Source: Sungkyunkwania multivorans
GTDB lineage: Bacteria; Bacteroidota; Bacteroidia; Flavobacteriales; Flavobacteriaceae
NCBI RefSeq assembly: GCF_042675645.1
Contig: NZ_JBHTJH010000004.1
Coordinates: 248,001-312,000, forward strand
Reading direction: 5' to 3'
DNA: 64,000 nt
The notes below the pieces were generated by a model. That model did no database searches, was not told where the DNA came from, and worked only from the letters and a program-made list of their open reading frames with translations. Both the position numbers and the translations under genes were made by a program. Below are positions 35,662 through 44,219 of the stretch, one piece after another. Position 1 is the stretch's first letter; every line of letters starts with the position of its first letter.

Positions 35662-38600
35662 TTATCTTGTTGGTAACGAAAAGCGTTTGGTGATTTTAGG
35701 CCTATCGATCGGTCGTATCATGTAGCTGTAGCTGTAATCTTTAGCAGGAACTCTAAACTCTTCATGTGGCAAGGCATTCATAGACCAACTATCATCACCA
35801 CCCACGCCCATCTGTTTGTGATCGATGTTCAAGGTGATGAAGTTTCTCTTCTCAAGGTCATACGTGTGTAGTGCACCTTCAATGTCTTCCGTTGTGTAGG
35901 GCCAGGCACTCACACTAAGATGATCATCTACACCGGCAACATACAATCCTTTTCCTTGATCATTGGTCAATGTAAACCACCGTACTTGAGTCTTATTGCT
36001 ACTTTCTTGTGGGCGTATGTACGATTGGTAGTCGGATGATACAGATGCCGTAAATAAACCGATGTCCGCTCCTTTTTTTCGATCCTCATAATTCTCATGT
36101 GGGCCATGACCCAACCACTGAAACACGTCTAGATCTTTAGCCAATTGCACTTGCATTCCGAACTTAGGAAGTATTGGCAAGTTGGCGTCGTCCACAACCG
36201 AAAAGGTATTTTGGACTTTGATCATACCATCGCTGAAAATAATATAATTCAAGTCGAGTAGTGCGCTACCATCAGCTATTATATAACTACTCATAACATG
36301 ATACTGCTGCTCGTTAATTTTTTTAACGTCAAATGATTTCAACGCTTTCTTTTTACCTGCATCTCTCCAAATGGCAAGTTTCTTAAGAGTTCTTCCACCA
36401 CCTCGGTCATTATCGGTGGAGGGCCTCCAGAATTGTGGGGTCAGCCCACCTGTGATCAGAGGCGTCTTTTTATAGATATATGACGTCAATTCACCAGTTC
36501 TTTTATCGAAGACAACAGAGAAGTTATTGGTAGAAAACCGTATTTCAGAAACCAGATCGTCGCTTTTTAGTTTAGCTTTGGATCTGTTGTTGTATGCTGG
36601 TGCTTCCAAATTGTAAGGAAGCTTAAATTGTTGTGAGGCCACCTCATGGCCTCGCGGTGCCCACATGCTGTTGTTCTTATATCGAAATCCAATCCGGAGA
36701 AAGTATTCAGCTCCTGGCTCGAGGCGCGGTTTCTTTATGGGAAGTGTTGTTTTTTTTGTAGACTTTGGTTCGATATTTAGATCGATGAGATTTCCTTGCT
36801 GAATGGTTTTTCCATCTTCCTGAAGTTCCCATGCCATTTCAAATTCGTTCAAATTCGTAAAGTTATGTCTGTTTTCAATCTCAAAGGTAGCCTCTTCAAG
36901 ATCGGCGGCTTTGACTTCTATTGGTTGAAAGATCTTCTTGCATTCCCAAAGGGCTGGCTGCGGAGTTCTATCAGGGTTTACAATGCCATTTAGACAAAAG
37001 TTCTTATCGTTGATCTTCGTATCGCCCATATCACCTCCGTAAGCATAGTATGGTGTGCCATCGTCTGTCTTTTGAAGCAATCCTTGGTCTACCCAATCCC
37101 AGATATAGCCACCGATCATGCGCTTGTTGGATCTTATAGCATCCCAAAACTTGAAGAGATTTCCCGTAGAGTTTCCCATAGAATGTGCATATTCACACCA
37201 AATAACCGCACGGTTGTCACTTTCTAAGTTCGCCATTTTTACCATTGGTTCAATTGGCATGTACATCCTACTCATCATATCCACATAATCGGGGTCCTTC
37301 AAAAATTCTTTACCATCATGGTTTAAGGTCTGCGCTCCTTCATAATGCACGAATCTTGTATCGTCATAGTTCTTTATCCAACCTGCCATTGCCTGATGAT
37401 TGGGCCCTGAACCCGACTCATTACCCAACGACCAAAAAATGATAGAAGGATGATTTTTATCTCGCTCTACCATTCTAGTGGCTCTTTCTAAAAAGGAACT
37501 ACCCCAAGCGGATTGGTTGCTCAAATATCCTCCAAGCTGATGTGTCTCTAAGTTGGCTTCGTCCATCAAATAGATACCATATTGGTCGCATAGTTCATAC
37601 CATCGCGGATCGTTAGGGTAGTGCGAAGTGCGCACGGCATTGATGTTAAATTGTTTCATTGTAACAATATCCTTGATCATGAGATCTTCACTGATGACTT
37701 TACCTTTGACAGGATCGTGGTCATGACGATTGACTCCATACAGCAAGGTAGAAACACCATTTACAAAAAGTTCCCCATCTTTAATTTCCACTTCTCTGAA
37801 GCCAACTCGTGTACTTCTGTATTCTAGGATTTTACCTTTATCGTCTTTTAGATAAAGGACCAAGGTGTATAAGTTGGGTTTCTCAGCACTCCATTTTTTT
37901 GGGTTGGCAATATTCGCTTCAAAGAATCCAAATTTTGGTTTTCCTCTTTGATTGTAATATTCGTAAATTATGTTATTCAGGTCTTTGGATAATTTATCTT
38001 TCAGGACGGCATTTCCGGTCTCATCAAACAGTTGTGCTTCCAATTTCCAACCGTCAAAATTTTGATGCTCATAAATTTTTATCTTCGGACGTATTTTCAA
38101 CTGTGCATCTCTGTACACCTCATCCAAGTCGGTCTTGACGAAGAAGTCATACAGTTGCACTTTTGGGGAAGCGGTGATAAATACATCGCGCTGAATACCG
38201 CTTAACCGCCAATGGTCTTGGTCTTCTAGATAGACGCCGTCGCTCCAGCGATACACTTGGACGGCCACGGTATTTTCACCAGGACGAATAAATGGGGTGA
38301 TATCAAATTCGGATGGAAGCATACTGTCTTGAGCATACCCGACCTTCTTACCATTGACCCAAACATAAAATGCCGAACTAACGCTGCCAAACTGTAAGGT
38401 GATCTGCATATCTTTCCAATCTTCTGGAACCTCGAAGGTCGTTCGGTAGCTTCCTGTAGGATTGTCATCATCAGGGACATAAGGTGGATTAACAGGGGTA
38501 AATGGATATCTTATATTGGTATAAATGGCCGTTCCATATCCGTGTAACTCCCAATTAGAGGGTACAGGGATCGTTTTCCAATTGGAATCGTCGTAATCAG

Positions 38601-38871
38601 TGCTATAAAATTCTTTTGGCGCTTTTTCAGGAATGGGTGCCCAAGAAAATTTCCACTCACCATTCAAAGACTGGTAGCGTTTAGATGATTTTCTATCGGC
38701 AAGCAGTGCCGCCTTTTCCGATTCATAGGAGATAGAAGTTGCCCTAGATGGCAGTCTGTTGATCGAGCTAACTTGAGGGTCTTCAATATGCGAAAGCTCA
38801 GGGTCTTGAAAACTTAATGCTTCACAGCTAAGAAATATAGTTGATAGGAATAAAATTTGTCGAAAGTACAT
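35662..38871 (-). CDS. GH2 beta-galactosidase, lipoprotein
   Basis: This 1069-residue LacZ-type enzyme has a lipoprotein-like signal (LSC, Cys16). The order is a sugar-binding jelly roll (about 60-240), an Ig-like domain, then a TIM barrel with acid/base Glu in SLGNESGSGPNH and nucleophile Glu in IWCEYAHSMGNS. The C-terminal Bgal small-chain beta-sandwich carries FGMQVQLAKDLDVFQWLGHGPHENYEDR (parts). It would release terminal beta-galactose. It is clearly paralogous to the second GH2 gene in the locus. A regulatory element and its own promoter lie in the 76-nt gap upstream. Confidence 0.93.
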   Translation of the reverse strand: MYFRQILFLSTIFLSCEALSFQDPELSHIEDPQVSSINRLPSRATSISYESEKAALLADRKSSKRYQSLNGEWKFSWAPIPEKAPKEFYSTDYDDSNWKTIPVPSNWELHGYGTAIYTNIRYPFTPVNPPYVPDDDNPTGSYRTTFEVPEDWKDMQITLQFGSVSSAFYVWVNGKKVGYAQDSMLPSEFDITPFIRPGENTVAVQVYRWSDGVYLEDQDHWRLSGIQRDVFITASPKVQLYDFFVKTDLDEVYRDAQLKIRPKIKIYEHQNFDGWKLEAQLFDETGNAVLKDKLSKDLNNIIYEYYNQRGKPKFGFFEANIANPKKWSAEKPNLYTLVLYLKDDKGKILEYRSTRVGFREVEIKDGELFVNGVSTLLYGVNRHDHDPVKGKVISEDLMIKDIVTMKQFNINAVRTSHYPNDPRWYELCDQYGIYLMDEANLETHQLGGYLSNQSAWGSSFLERATRMVERDKNHPSIIFWSLGNESGSGPNHQAMAGWIKNYDDTRFVHYEGAQTLNHDGKEFLKDPDYVDMMSRMYMPIEPMVKMANLESDNRAVIWCEYAHSMGNSTGNLFKFWDAIRSNKRMIGGYIWDWVDQGLLQKTDDGTPYYAYGGDMGDTKINDKNFCLNGIVNPDRTPQPALWECKKIFQPIEVKAADLEEATFEIENRHNFTNLNEFEMAWELQEDGKTIQQGNLIDLNIEPKSTKKTTLPIKKPRLEPGAEYFLRIGFRYKNNSMWAPRGHEVASQQFKLPYNLEAPAYNNRSKAKLKSDDLVSEIRFSTNNFSVVFDKRTGELTSYIYKKTPLITGGLTPQFWRPSTDNDRGGGRTLKKLAIWRDAGKKKALKSFDVKKINEQQYHVMSSYIIADGSALLDLNYIIFSDGMIKVQNTFSVVDDANLPILPKFGMQVQLAKDLDVFQWLGHGPHENYEDRKKGADIGLFTASVSSDYQSYIRPQESSNKTQVRWFTLTNDQGKGLYVAGVDDHLSVSAWPYTTEDIEGALHTYDLEKRNFITLNIDHKQMGVGGDDSWSMNALPHEEFRVPAKDYSYSYMIRPIDRPKITKRFSLPTR

Positions 38872-38892
38872 AAGTCATTTCTTTTGTGAACA

Positions 38893-38937
38893 CTAAATTA
38901 TGGTAGATAATGCTGATATTTATCCTGTACTCTCCTG
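38893..38937 (-). promoter_or_regulatory. Operator and promoter of the GH2-FGE-galK-galT unit (site D)
   Basis: Minus strand: CAGGAGAGTACAGGAT at 38937-38922, 21 nt, then TAATTTAG at 38900-38893 (one mismatch to TAnnTTTG). It lies 50 nt upstream of the GH2 ATG. See the finding on the shared operator. Confidence 0.65.
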
Positions 38938-38947
38938 TATGCGTTTC

Positions 38948-40357
38948 TCAATGGTATTTTTGAAGTACTTTACTGAAGATCAAGTAAAGAGCTCCGCAAG
39001 AGATCCACGCCGGCAGTGTAACAAAGGACAAGAAGACATCAAATTGAATAGAGATAAAATAGAAAACTCCGAAGCTAATGGCCCAAGCTAGTAGCACGGC
39101 CATATTGAAATTGCTTTTTTTGGCTTCTGCATAAAATGGAATTATCCCAACTCGCTTGCCAAAAAAATGCTCAAATACAATAATCGCTCCGATCGGCGCC
39201 AAAATAAAGCCATACAGTGCGACAAAACCCAACAATTTCATTGCAAAGGCAGGAAAAATACCGGCTATTGTGGCGATGGTGCCAGCGATGATCGTCACCC
39301 AGAAAGTGGATACTTTTGGTATGATCGCCTGAAAGGCCAATCCGGCCCTGTAGATTGTAGGGTTGGCTGTTGTCCATCCGGCTAAGATAACGGCGACAAT
39401 TCCAAATAAACCAATGGCATTATTGGCTAAAGGCCCAGGGGCGATGGGTGGTGCTTGTCCATTGGTCAAAAATGTTTGAGCCTCTGGCGTTTTGAGATAT
39501 ACGGCGTAGAGAAGTGCAGCGGCAATCCAAGCCATATAGTGACCTACATACATTCCGGCGGCTGTAGTCCAACCCGATGACGATGATCTTGCAAAGCGAA
39601 AGACCGAGAGATCAGACATGCCCACATGCATGGCAGCATTTGCGAACCATGACCATAGTACTACATGCCAAAACGTAAACTTCACTTGGCCAGGGAAAGG
39701 TTCAGAGCCTTCTCCCCAGATGTTCCAGAAATCATCAAAATTTCTCACCCCAAGTTGATTTAAGGCAACAATACCACAAGCTAGAAATGCCAAAACAATG
39801 ATTGGAGACATCCAATTGGCCGCTTGAGAAACAGTGCTATACCCTTTTGCTGCAATGATCGAAATGACCGCTCCCACTATGATGACAATGACGATCCAGG
39901 TTATGCCATTGGGCATCGTATCGGTTAGTTTTGGCATTTCCATATCAAAGGGCACGCCTACGGCAGTCGCCGACACCGTGATCATCGCTCCGGCGAGGAA
40001 ACAAAATAGAATTCCATTTGCCAGATTGTAGGTGGTCACTAGATTTTTACCACAAATTTTTTCCAAATGATAGTAAAGTGTGAGTCTGTGTTTTACGGCA
40101 ATTTCAGCAGTAAAGAAGCGCCAGCTCAGCACGGCTAGCAAGTTACCGATCAATAGGCCAATGATAAGGTCAAAAGCGCTTACACCAGCAGTAAGGAAAA
40201 GCGGTCCGATCATAAACTCGGTTCCAGCGGCATGTTCTCCTGCATACATGCCTAGAAAGCTTTTCCAACCTTTCCAACTATACTTGGGGACTGGTGTTCT
40301 TTCGAATTCACCCCCGGCTATTTCCTCAATTTCTTCTTCAATATTGAATTGACTCAT
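38948..40357 (-). CDS. NCS1-family (purine/cytosine permease-like) transporter
   Basis: This 469-residue membrane protein has about 12 helices and the pattern of the nucleobase:cation symporter-1 family: SWKGWKSFLGMYAGEHAAGTEF near the N-terminus and a GWTTANPTIYRAG segment in the middle. NCS1 proteins usually move purines, pyrimidines, hydantoins or vitamins. Here the gene is embedded between the rhamnose genes and the GH2 gene, 12 nt after the lactate dehydrogenase. No other inner-membrane sugar importer occurs in the locus. A sugar or lactate substrate is therefore possible but unproven. Confidence 0.8.
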   Translation of the reverse strand: MSQFNIEEEIEEIAGGEFERTPVPKYSWKGWKSFLGMYAGEHAAGTEFMIGPLFLTAGVSAFDLIIGLLIGNLLAVLSWRFFTAEIAVKHRLTLYYHLEKICGKNLVTTYNLANGILFCFLAGAMITVSATAVGVPFDMEMPKLTDTMPNGITWIVIVIIVGAVISIIAAKGYSTVSQAANWMSPIIVLAFLACGIVALNQLGVRNFDDFWNIWGEGSEPFPGQVKFTFWHVVLWSWFANAAMHVGMSDLSVFRFARSSSSGWTTAAGMYVGHYMAWIAAALLYAVYLKTPEAQTFLTNGQAPPIAPGPLANNAIGLFGIVAVILAGWTTANPTIYRAGLAFQAIIPKVSTFWVTIIAGTIATIAGIFPAFAMKLLGFVALYGFILAPIGAIIVFEHFFGKRVGIIPFYAEAKKSNFNMAVLLAWAISFGVFYFISIQFDVFLSFVTLPAWISCGALYLIFSKVLQKYH

Positions 40358-40369
40358 GCTAGGCTGTTT

Positions 40370-41524
40370 TTAGGATTGATCGACCAAATGATCTGGCAAG
40401 TCGGTTACTTTTTCGCAGCAGAGCTGCTCCATTATCTGTTGTAATTGGGTTTTTAGGATACTTATAGTATGATCACCTCCTGTTTTTCCCAAGGCGGCAA
40501 CTCCATACATGAATGACCTGCCCATAAATGTAAATTTGGCACCGCTTGCCATGGTTCTGGCCACATCTGGCCCCGATCGTACGCCACTGTCCATCATTAT
40601 GGTGATCTTGTCACCATACTTCTTTGCTATTTCGGTTAACGGCTTTATGGTAGATTGCCCGGCATCTAATTGCCTTCCGCCATGATTGGAAACGATGATC
40701 CCGTCGAGACCTAGTTTAATGGCGCGCTCTGTGTCGACCTCGCTAGCCACGCCTTTTAAGACGATCCTTCCTTTCCAAAGGTCTCGAATAGGCGCAATTT
40801 TCTCTTCATTCAATCTTCCGCTGAATGTTTGATCCATAAACTGGCCAAGGGCACTCAGATTCATGTTCTTTGGCATATAGGGTTTTAAAATTTCAAAGTT
40901 CGGCTGGCCTTGAATAAGTGTTTGCAATGCCCAATTTGGTTTACCTAATATCTGCAGGATATTTTTTACAGACATTTTTGGGGGCATCGCTAAACCGTTT
41001 CTAATATCTCTTGGCCGATATCCGAAAGTTGGCACATCGCATAGTAGCACCAATATTTCGTTGCCGATTGCTGCGGCTCTTTTCAAAATATCATCTCTTA
41101 ACCTTTCTTCGGTAGGGTGATATAACTGGAACCATGCCTTGCCCTCAGTAATTTCTCCAATGCGTTCGATACTACTGGTGGTTACCGTGCTCAATACAAA
41201 GGGGATATTGTGTTGAAAAGCTGCTTTGGCCAATATTTCGGGAGCATTGGGCCACATCAGTCCTTGAAGCCCAACGGGTGCTATTCCGAAAGGGGCATCA
41301 TAGGTCTCACCAAACAAGGTCGTTTTCATATCCGAGCCTTTGTGTAAACTGAGATATTGTGGTTTGAGTTCTACTTGCTGGAGGTCCGATCGATTCCGAT
41401 GCAAATTCACATCCTCATTACAACCTCCATCGAGGTATTCGAATGCAAATTTTGGGATACGCTTCTTGGCCTTTGATCTGAGATCATCAATCGATGGATA
41501 TCGTTTATCGTAGTTCCACATCAT
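40370..41524 (-). CDS. lldD: FMN-dependent alpha-hydroxy-acid dehydrogenase (L-lactate dehydrogenase type)
   Basis: I chose the ATG at 41524 (384 residues). The frame from 41551 would overlap rhaK by 26 nt and lacks conservation. The product is a TIM-barrel flavoprotein of the LldD/glycolate oxidase family: FAFEYLDGGCNEDVNLHRN near the N-terminus, FGIAPVGLQGLMWP, and the catalytic His in IIVSNHGGRQLD. In the L-rhamnose pathway, lactaldehyde is oxidised to L-lactate, which this enzyme would convert to pyruvate. Its position right after rhaK supports L-lactate as substrate, though other 2-hydroxy acids are possible. Confidence 0.85.
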   Translation of the reverse strand: MMWNYDKRYPSIDDLRSKAKKRIPKFAFEYLDGGCNEDVNLHRNRSDLQQVELKPQYLSLHKGSDMKTTLFGETYDAPFGIAPVGLQGLMWPNAPEILAKAAFQHNIPFVLSTVTTSSIERIGEITEGKAWFQLYHPTEERLRDDILKRAAAIGNEILVLLCDVPTFGYRPRDIRNGLAMPPKMSVKNILQILGKPNWALQTLIQGQPNFEILKPYMPKNMNLSALGQFMDQTFSGRLNEEKIAPIRDLWKGRIVLKGVASEVDTERAIKLGLDGIIVSNHGGRQLDAGQSTIKPLTEIAKKYGDKITIMMDSGVRSGPDVARTMASGAKFTFMGRSFMYGVAALGKTGGDHTISILKTQLQQIMEQLCCEKVTDLPDHLVDQS

Positions 41525-41525
41525 A

Positions 41526-42911
41526 TTAATTTGTCGTTTGCAGAGGAACAAGCTTTTGTAACTTGTAGTTGTTCTTTAAAAACCTTCTGTCCAATTTTTG
41601 ATTGCCGATCACCATAGCCGCTCCAAGTGCTGACCCCAACGGAGATCTCGTGGTTCTCACCTTATGATCTTTAAAGTGATTGGCCATCAGGGTCACAAAA
41701 ATGTGATTGTCGGTGAAACCGCCATCGATGTATATCTTTTTGATACTCGTATTTCCGATGGCCATTTTTATGGTTTCAAACTGAAGTTGCATTAGTTCGA
41801 TCATCAACTGATGATAGGCTTCTTCAAAGGTGGCAAAAGCCGCTAATTGGGTTCTTTCGATCTCTTTTCGTTTTAGCAGGATACTTTCAAAGTGGAAATG
41901 GATATCCTCACGGGAGATCAACTTATGGTATATGTCAGAATTGAATTTAATTCCTTGATGATAGCCATATGGTTTTTGAAAGTGGTCGCTAATATTTTTT
42001 ACCTGTAACTTATATTCGTTCCCCATAAAAAATCGCGTTGCCTTTATTCTTTTGCCATCAACACTCATATAATTGAGACAATTATTTTTTAGGTCCTTTG
42101 TTGTCAATGGTTCATCATTAAAGGGATTTAGAGCAACGCTCCATGTTCCGGTCGAAAGTAATAGAAACGGTTTTTTCTCGCTTAGCAAATAGGGGATCAA
42201 GGCCGCGGAGCTATCATGAATACCAACCCCGACAGCATACTTTTTGCCTTTGTAATCGATTTTGATACTGGTTTGTGTTGGGACGATAGGGGGTAGGACG
42301 CTATGGAGTCCTTCCGCATAGACCCAATGGTGATAATCCTTTTTGTTGTAGTCCCATAGTCCGGTGTGGCAACCGATACTGGTGTATTCGCTTAGCGGGA
42401 TTCCTGTAAATAGATAGGATAGATATTGTGGAAAATGAAGGGAATATTTTATTTTTTCGAATATCTCAGGGCGAGTTTCTTTGAGCCAGAAAAGCTGCAT
42501 GCCCGAATTGAGCATTCCCGATGTGGGTGATGCTGTGTCCGTGGCTATTTCAGTAGCATCGCCGTGATGTGAATGAAATTTCTGGACAACTTCACTGGGG
42601 ATAGGCTTTAGGTAGTTGTAGAGCGGCGTAAGCACCTTTCCGTTGGCATCTATGTGAACAAAACTAGCTCCATACGTTGAGAAATTGATTTTTTTAATGT
42701 TGAACTTCTTAGCATTTAAGACGCTGTCAAAGACCGAAAGAAGCCATTTCTTCAACTCGGTCAAGTTTTCGGTAGGGTGTCCATCTTCATCTTCTATCTC
42801 ATCAAAACTTGTATATTCCCTGTGCACTTCGTTATAATCATCGTCGAATAGAAAGAACTTTTTATTGGTCTTACCAATATCAAAAACTGCTGTTACTTTC
42901 TGTCTTTGCAT
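41526..42911 (-). CDS. rhaK: L-rhamnulokinase-like FGGY kinase
   Basis: The start at 42911 (461 residues) removes a 38-nt overlap with the isomerase gene and opens directly on the ATPase motif VTAVFDIGKTNKK. The product is a FGGY-family carbohydrate kinase with the C-terminal IDGGFTDNHIF and SALGAAMVIG segments. Rhamnulose is inferred as substrate because the flanking genes encode a rhamnose isomerase and a rhamnulose-phosphate aldolase. The sequence alone would allow other deoxysugars. Confidence 0.85.
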   Translation of the reverse strand: MQRQKVTAVFDIGKTNKKFFLFDDDYNEVHREYTSFDEIEDEDGHPTENLTELKKWLLSVFDSVLNAKKFNIKKINFSTYGASFVHIDANGKVLTPLYNYLKPIPSEVVQKFHSHHGDATEIATDTASPTSGMLNSGMQLFWLKETRPEIFEKIKYSLHFPQYLSYLFTGIPLSEYTSIGCHTGLWDYNKKDYHHWVYAEGLHSVLPPIVPTQTSIKIDYKGKKYAVGVGIHDSSAALIPYLLSEKKPFLLLSTGTWSVALNPFNDEPLTTKDLKNNCLNYMSVDGKRIKATRFFMGNEYKLQVKNISDHFQKPYGYHQGIKFNSDIYHKLISREDIHFHFESILLKRKEIERTQLAAFATFEEAYHQLMIELMQLQFETIKMAIGNTSIKKIYIDGGFTDNHIFVTLMANHFKDHKVRTTRSPLGSALGAAMVIGNQKLDRRFLKNNYKLQKLVPLQTTN

Positions 42912-42924
42912 GATATGAGTTCCT

Positions 42925-44205
42925 TTAGAGGCCAGTGGCGACTGTTTTTGTGCCACGTTCATCGATAAGGCTTCTTCGTACCGCTAACTCTCGATAAGCA
43001 TCTACTGGATATAGGGCGGCATTGTTTAGAAGACGTGCTTCTCTTACCAGTGGTCTCACATCTGTACGATATGCGTTTTGCAAAATTTCTTGGCATAGGA
43101 CCACATCATGATCTTGCTGAGCCTGTCTAAGCAGATTTTGATCGATCAACAGGGCTTGGGCATAAGCTATCATAATAGCCTCTAACGACTGAATTAGATC
43201 TTCGAGTGGATCCTTAACGTTATGGCTGGCATCGATCATCCAAGCCGGTGTTGGATTTTGTGAATTTTTTTCCATTCCGAAGACCAACTCGTTAAAGATC
43301 AAAAATAGTGCATAAGGTTTAATAGAACCTACTGTAAGGTCATCATCGCCGTATTTACTATCGTTAAAGTGAAATCCTCCTAGTTTTCCTTTCATCATCA
43401 AGGTGGCTACGATCTGCTCGATATTCGTATTAGGCAAATGATGACCTAGGTCGACTAGGGTGAATGCTCGTTCTCCGCATGCATTGGCCAGCATAAATGA
43501 AGTGCCCCAATCTTGAATGACCGTACTGTAAAAATTAGGCTCGTAAGGCTTGTACTCTATAAAGAGTTTCCAATCCTCAGGCATTGCCTTATAGATATGT
43601 TGCAAGCTCTCTTGTGTGAGTTTCAAGGCCGATTGAAAATTTTGTTGACCTGGAAAGTTACTGCCATCGGCTAGCCATACGGTAAGGCTTTTTGAACCTA
43701 GCGCATTTCCTAATTTCACTACTTCGATGTTGTGCTCAATGGCTTTCATTCGGATCACTGCATCGGCATTGCTGAGTGAACCGAACTTGTAGCTCATTTT
43801 CATGTCGGGTTGGTCCTGAAAGGTATTTGAGTTTACAGCATCAAAAAGAAGCTTATTGGATTTAGCAATTTCCTTGATGGCCGAAATATCTTCCGGAATG
43901 TCCCACGGGATATGCAAAGAAACGGACCCCGCAGCATTTGTCAACAGATGAAGAATTCCGATATCATCTAGCTTTTCTTCAAGTGAAGCAGGCTCACCGG
44001 CATATGAAAACCGTCCAAAGCGGGTTCCGCCTGCTCCTAGGGCCCAACTGGGGATAGCTACTTGAAAGTCGCTTAGTTTTTGGAGGATCCAGGAGACATC
44101 GACCTCTCTTTTGATCAACGAATTGCTCAAAAAACTGAACTCGCGATGATGTTCATCACTTTTCTGTTTGTTGATCTCGCTTATTTGATTTTGATGTATT
44201 CTCAT
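42925..44205 (-). CDS. rhaI: L-rhamnose isomerase (RhaI type)
   Basis: This 426-residue TIM-barrel sugar isomerase resembles the Pseudomonas-type L-rhamnose isomerase rather than E. coli RhaA. Metal-binding and barrel segments include WKLFIEYKPYEPNFY, LVDLGHHLPNTNIEQI, GGFHFNDSKYGDDDL and WMIDASHNVKDP, which contain the usual Glu/Asp/His ligands. It would convert L-rhamnose to L-rhamnulose. It sits 14 nt after rhaEW and 13 nt before rhaK. Confidence 0.88.
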   Translation of the reverse strand: MRIHQNQISEINKQKSDEHHREFSFLSNSLIKREVDVSWILQKLSDFQVAIPSWALGAGGTRFGRFSYAGEPASLEEKLDDIGILHLLTNAAGSVSLHIPWDIPEDISAIKEIAKSNKLLFDAVNSNTFQDQPDMKMSYKFGSLSNADAVIRMKAIEHNIEVVKLGNALGSKSLTVWLADGSNFPGQQNFQSALKLTQESLQHIYKAMPEDWKLFIEYKPYEPNFYSTVIQDWGTSFMLANACGERAFTLVDLGHHLPNTNIEQIVATLMMKGKLGGFHFNDSKYGDDDLTVGSIKPYALFLIFNELVFGMEKNSQNPTPAWMIDASHNVKDPLEDLIQSLEAIMIAYAQALLIDQNLLRQAQQDHDVVLCQEILQNAYRTDVRPLVREARLLNNAALYPVDAYRELAVRRSLIDERGTKTVATGL

Positions 44206-44219
44206 ATATTCTTAGCAGT

